From Granulibacter bethesdensis (GTDB lineage Bacteria; Pseudomonadota; Alphaproteobacteria; Acetobacterales; Acetobacteraceae): a stretch of 64,000 bases of DNA. Of the stretch, positions 63,501-64,000 are shown piece by piece; the stretch's first letter is position 1, and the number at the start of each line of letters is the position of its first letter. The notes under the pieces were generated by a model. It did not search any database. It was not told the origin of the DNA and worked only from the letters and a program-made list of their open reading frames with translations. A program made the position numbers and the translations under genes. The DNA lies in NCBI RefSeq assembly GCF_001889525.1, contig NZ_CP018192.1, positions 1,747,493-1,811,492 on the forward strand, in the 5' to 3' direction.

Positions 63501-63970
63501 TTACTGAGCTTCGTACCGCTCGCGATACCACCAGTGGAAACAATCTGCTGACCGCCACCTGTGACCGTCGAGTCGCTCGCAATACCGCCTGACGAAACAA
63601 GCTGCTGACCACCACCATTGACCGTCGTGCCGCTCGCGATACCGCCTGACGAAACAAACTCCCAGCTGTACATACCGAGCACTGTGCCACTAGCGATACC
63701 GGAAACATCCTGGACGTCGCCCGCGCTAACAACGGTTCCAGTTGCAGTGCCGCCAGGCAGGATGAGCTGTGTGGAGGGGTATGATCCCCGAGCGAGTGTC
63801 GTCGATACAGCAGAACCACCACTGGAAACAGTGATATAGACGAGATAGCCCTGTGCATTAGCCACAGTATTACTGACAGTCCCCAGAACATCCAGCCTCG
63901 CACTGCCAGCGCTTCCATTCAAATTCAGCCCGGTGGAAGTAACACCCGCAGCAACAGTAATGTCAGCCAT
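60566..63970 (-). CDS. AIDA-repeat / RTX-like protein I (1,134 aa)
   Basis: Leader MADITVAAGVTSTGLNLNG with SARLDVLGTVSNTVA (N1 type, closest to H); AAGGAT precedes the ATG. The AIDA array (about residues 60-545) carries two copies of the GTVFSSGGSQVLLSGASTTG block typical of H. The linker is distinct (NNTIDGEGTILVNSGGVLSG, SGFQGDDSIDLDSVTYNSS), as is the Ig-like segment (SADGKTYSVTGSSAQVATAL). The C-terminal domain from LNTSLNQSLAGGSKADT (residue ~760) is T2 type but diverged from C/D/E (LLAFGQRGAALNYTGRGVAD). It ends in LADNTQITLVGVSALSRSQFG. So its front half is H-like and its back half belongs to the C/D/E group. It is complete within the window. Confidence 0.82.
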   Translation of the reverse strand: MADITVAAGVTSTGLNLNGSAGSARLDVLGTVSNTVANAQGYLVYITVSSGGSAVSTTLARGSYPSTQLILPGGTATGTVVSAGDVQDVSGIASGTVLGMYSWEFVSSGGIASGTTVNGGGQQLVSSGGIASDSTVTGGGQQIVSTGGIASGTKLSNGGQQIVSSGGIASVTTVLQGGGEVVSTGGIARGTTVSQGGFEYILSGGVASGTTLLSGGMQFVSGGGIVSGTVFSSGGSQVLLSGASTTGTSIQVAASQTVSSGATATGTILASGGSQFVSSGGRAISTVVSQDGTQFVLGGSIFSGTVFSSGGSQVLLSGASTTGTSIQVSASQTVSSGATATGTILASGGQQFVSSGGSATGTVLGAGGVEAVAGIASGTVVSSGGMEFVSSGGIANGTLISAGGSQGILVHGSANGTQIGSGGIQSVTSGGIVSGTQISGGGSQTLVLGGTATSTTVSSGGWQFVSSGGVAEASVVSGGTQVVAAAGVASGTNLLGGQQRVAGIAYNVRVVGSGSSGLQVILSGGVASGTTLTSGGYQGISYGGLSINNTIDGEGTILVNSGGVLSGSLSFTGTGSGTLALLGQNSILSNVVISGFQGDDSIDLDSVTYNSSTYIDQTSQSGVIKVVTSGGTSYAFNFANDGMAGRRFLVRQGDGASTEIYATSGLQPGQTISFGSTTVTSVTAAFGFNSGYAGSFANLGAGSVSADGKTYSVTGSSAQVATALANLVVQPAASGASPTMVRLTLSNEAAPLELNLNTSLNQSLAGGSKADTIIGGAGADTLASGSGGGMLQAIGKGDILVGGRGATLFRDGAGSATIFGGRGHDTIDAASGSNMIVTGQAGSTVNLAAAGNVVWSYGADTVSVTDSANTIVGAGGSGTYTMIANKIITTFIQATGASTIVGGNGVSTLFGVGGTMDYMSNGGSDLIVAGTGGTVNLFGAAAADKGGLLAFGQRGAALNYTGRGVADTIIGGTGSVTVSSGSEGIYAGGSAGSNMIAVTGDGTALGGGNGDVLTSTGSGNILVAGSGNETLTGADGNGTEMFAGTGNALMIGSTNSSVVDAFAFANGQGGGSDTISGFTVGVDRLILNGFSGAQADASYATQSMDGAGNMHFTLADNTQITLVGVSALSRSQFG

Positions 63971-64000
63971 TGGAAATCCTTGATTTAGAATAAAAACCGT

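Noticed and set aside
25814-63970. Classical AIDA-I autotransporters
   Set aside because: No signal peptide and no C-terminal beta-barrel; the C-terminus is a Gly/Asp-rich RTX-like domain ending in a short SRSQFG-type motif.

Overview
The window looks like a chromosomal segment of an alphaproteobacterium, most likely an acetic acid bacterium (Acetobacteraceae). The basis is the GC-rich coding sequence, the BBP2-type porin, the Hint_2-type protein and AIDA-repeat proteins of a style common in that family. Granulibacter-like genomes fit, but I cannot fix the genus from sequence alone.

Layout. (1) 1-10,024, minus strand: the head-to-tail structural module of a contractile-tailed (myovirus-type) prophage. 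In transcription order it holds small and large terminase, portal, DUF2213 protease/scaffold, cement protein, DUF2184 major capsid, DUF4054 and other connector proteins, DUF3383 tail sheath, DUF3277 tail tube, a tail-assembly chaperone pair with a clear -1 frameshift site, and the start of a tape-measure protein that runs off the window. (2) 10,240-13,588: three cell-envelope genes (a c-type cytochrome fusion, a beta-barrel porin, a small exported protein) lying between two phage blocks. (3) 13,665-16,981: a phage-type regulatory/replication block with a C2-like S24 repressor facing a four-gene operon that includes a DUF1376 replication protein. (4) 17,067-24,046: an AT-rich multi-spanning membrane protein, a small NAD(P)-binding protein, a large-subunit catalase, an exported proline-rich protein and a small ORF. 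(5) 24,083-25,759: a decayed serine recombinase and a Hint_2-like protein whose nucleophile position is Ser.

(6) 25,814-63,970: the striking part. Nine paralogous genes stand head-to-tail on the minus strand and fill about 38 kb. Each encodes a short leader without a signal peptide, a variable number of about 19-residue AIDA-type repeats, an NDVIAG/SGFxSDD linker, an Ig-like segment and a nearly constant C-terminal domain of about 372 residues made of Gly/Asp-rich RTX-like repeats. All end in a similar motif (SRSQFG or a variant). Lengths run from 737 to 3,241 aa, and almost all of the variation is in the AIDA array. Leaders and C-terminal domains each fall into a few types combined differently in different genes; long near-identical tracts join C, D and E, D and H, and B, F, G and H. 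One recombination joint can be placed to within about a dozen bases in gene H. Seven of the nine genes have their own rho-independent terminator; B and A look like one transcript.

Working interpretation (inference): the array is a recombining family of large secreted surface or matrix proteins, probably exported by a type I system and possibly glycosylated on Ser/Thr. Neither a transporter nor a glycosyltransferase for them is in this window. The convergent Hint-like gene and the recombinase relic mark the distal edge of the array. For brevity the nine genes are called A (25.8 kb) to I (64.0 kb) in coordinate order.
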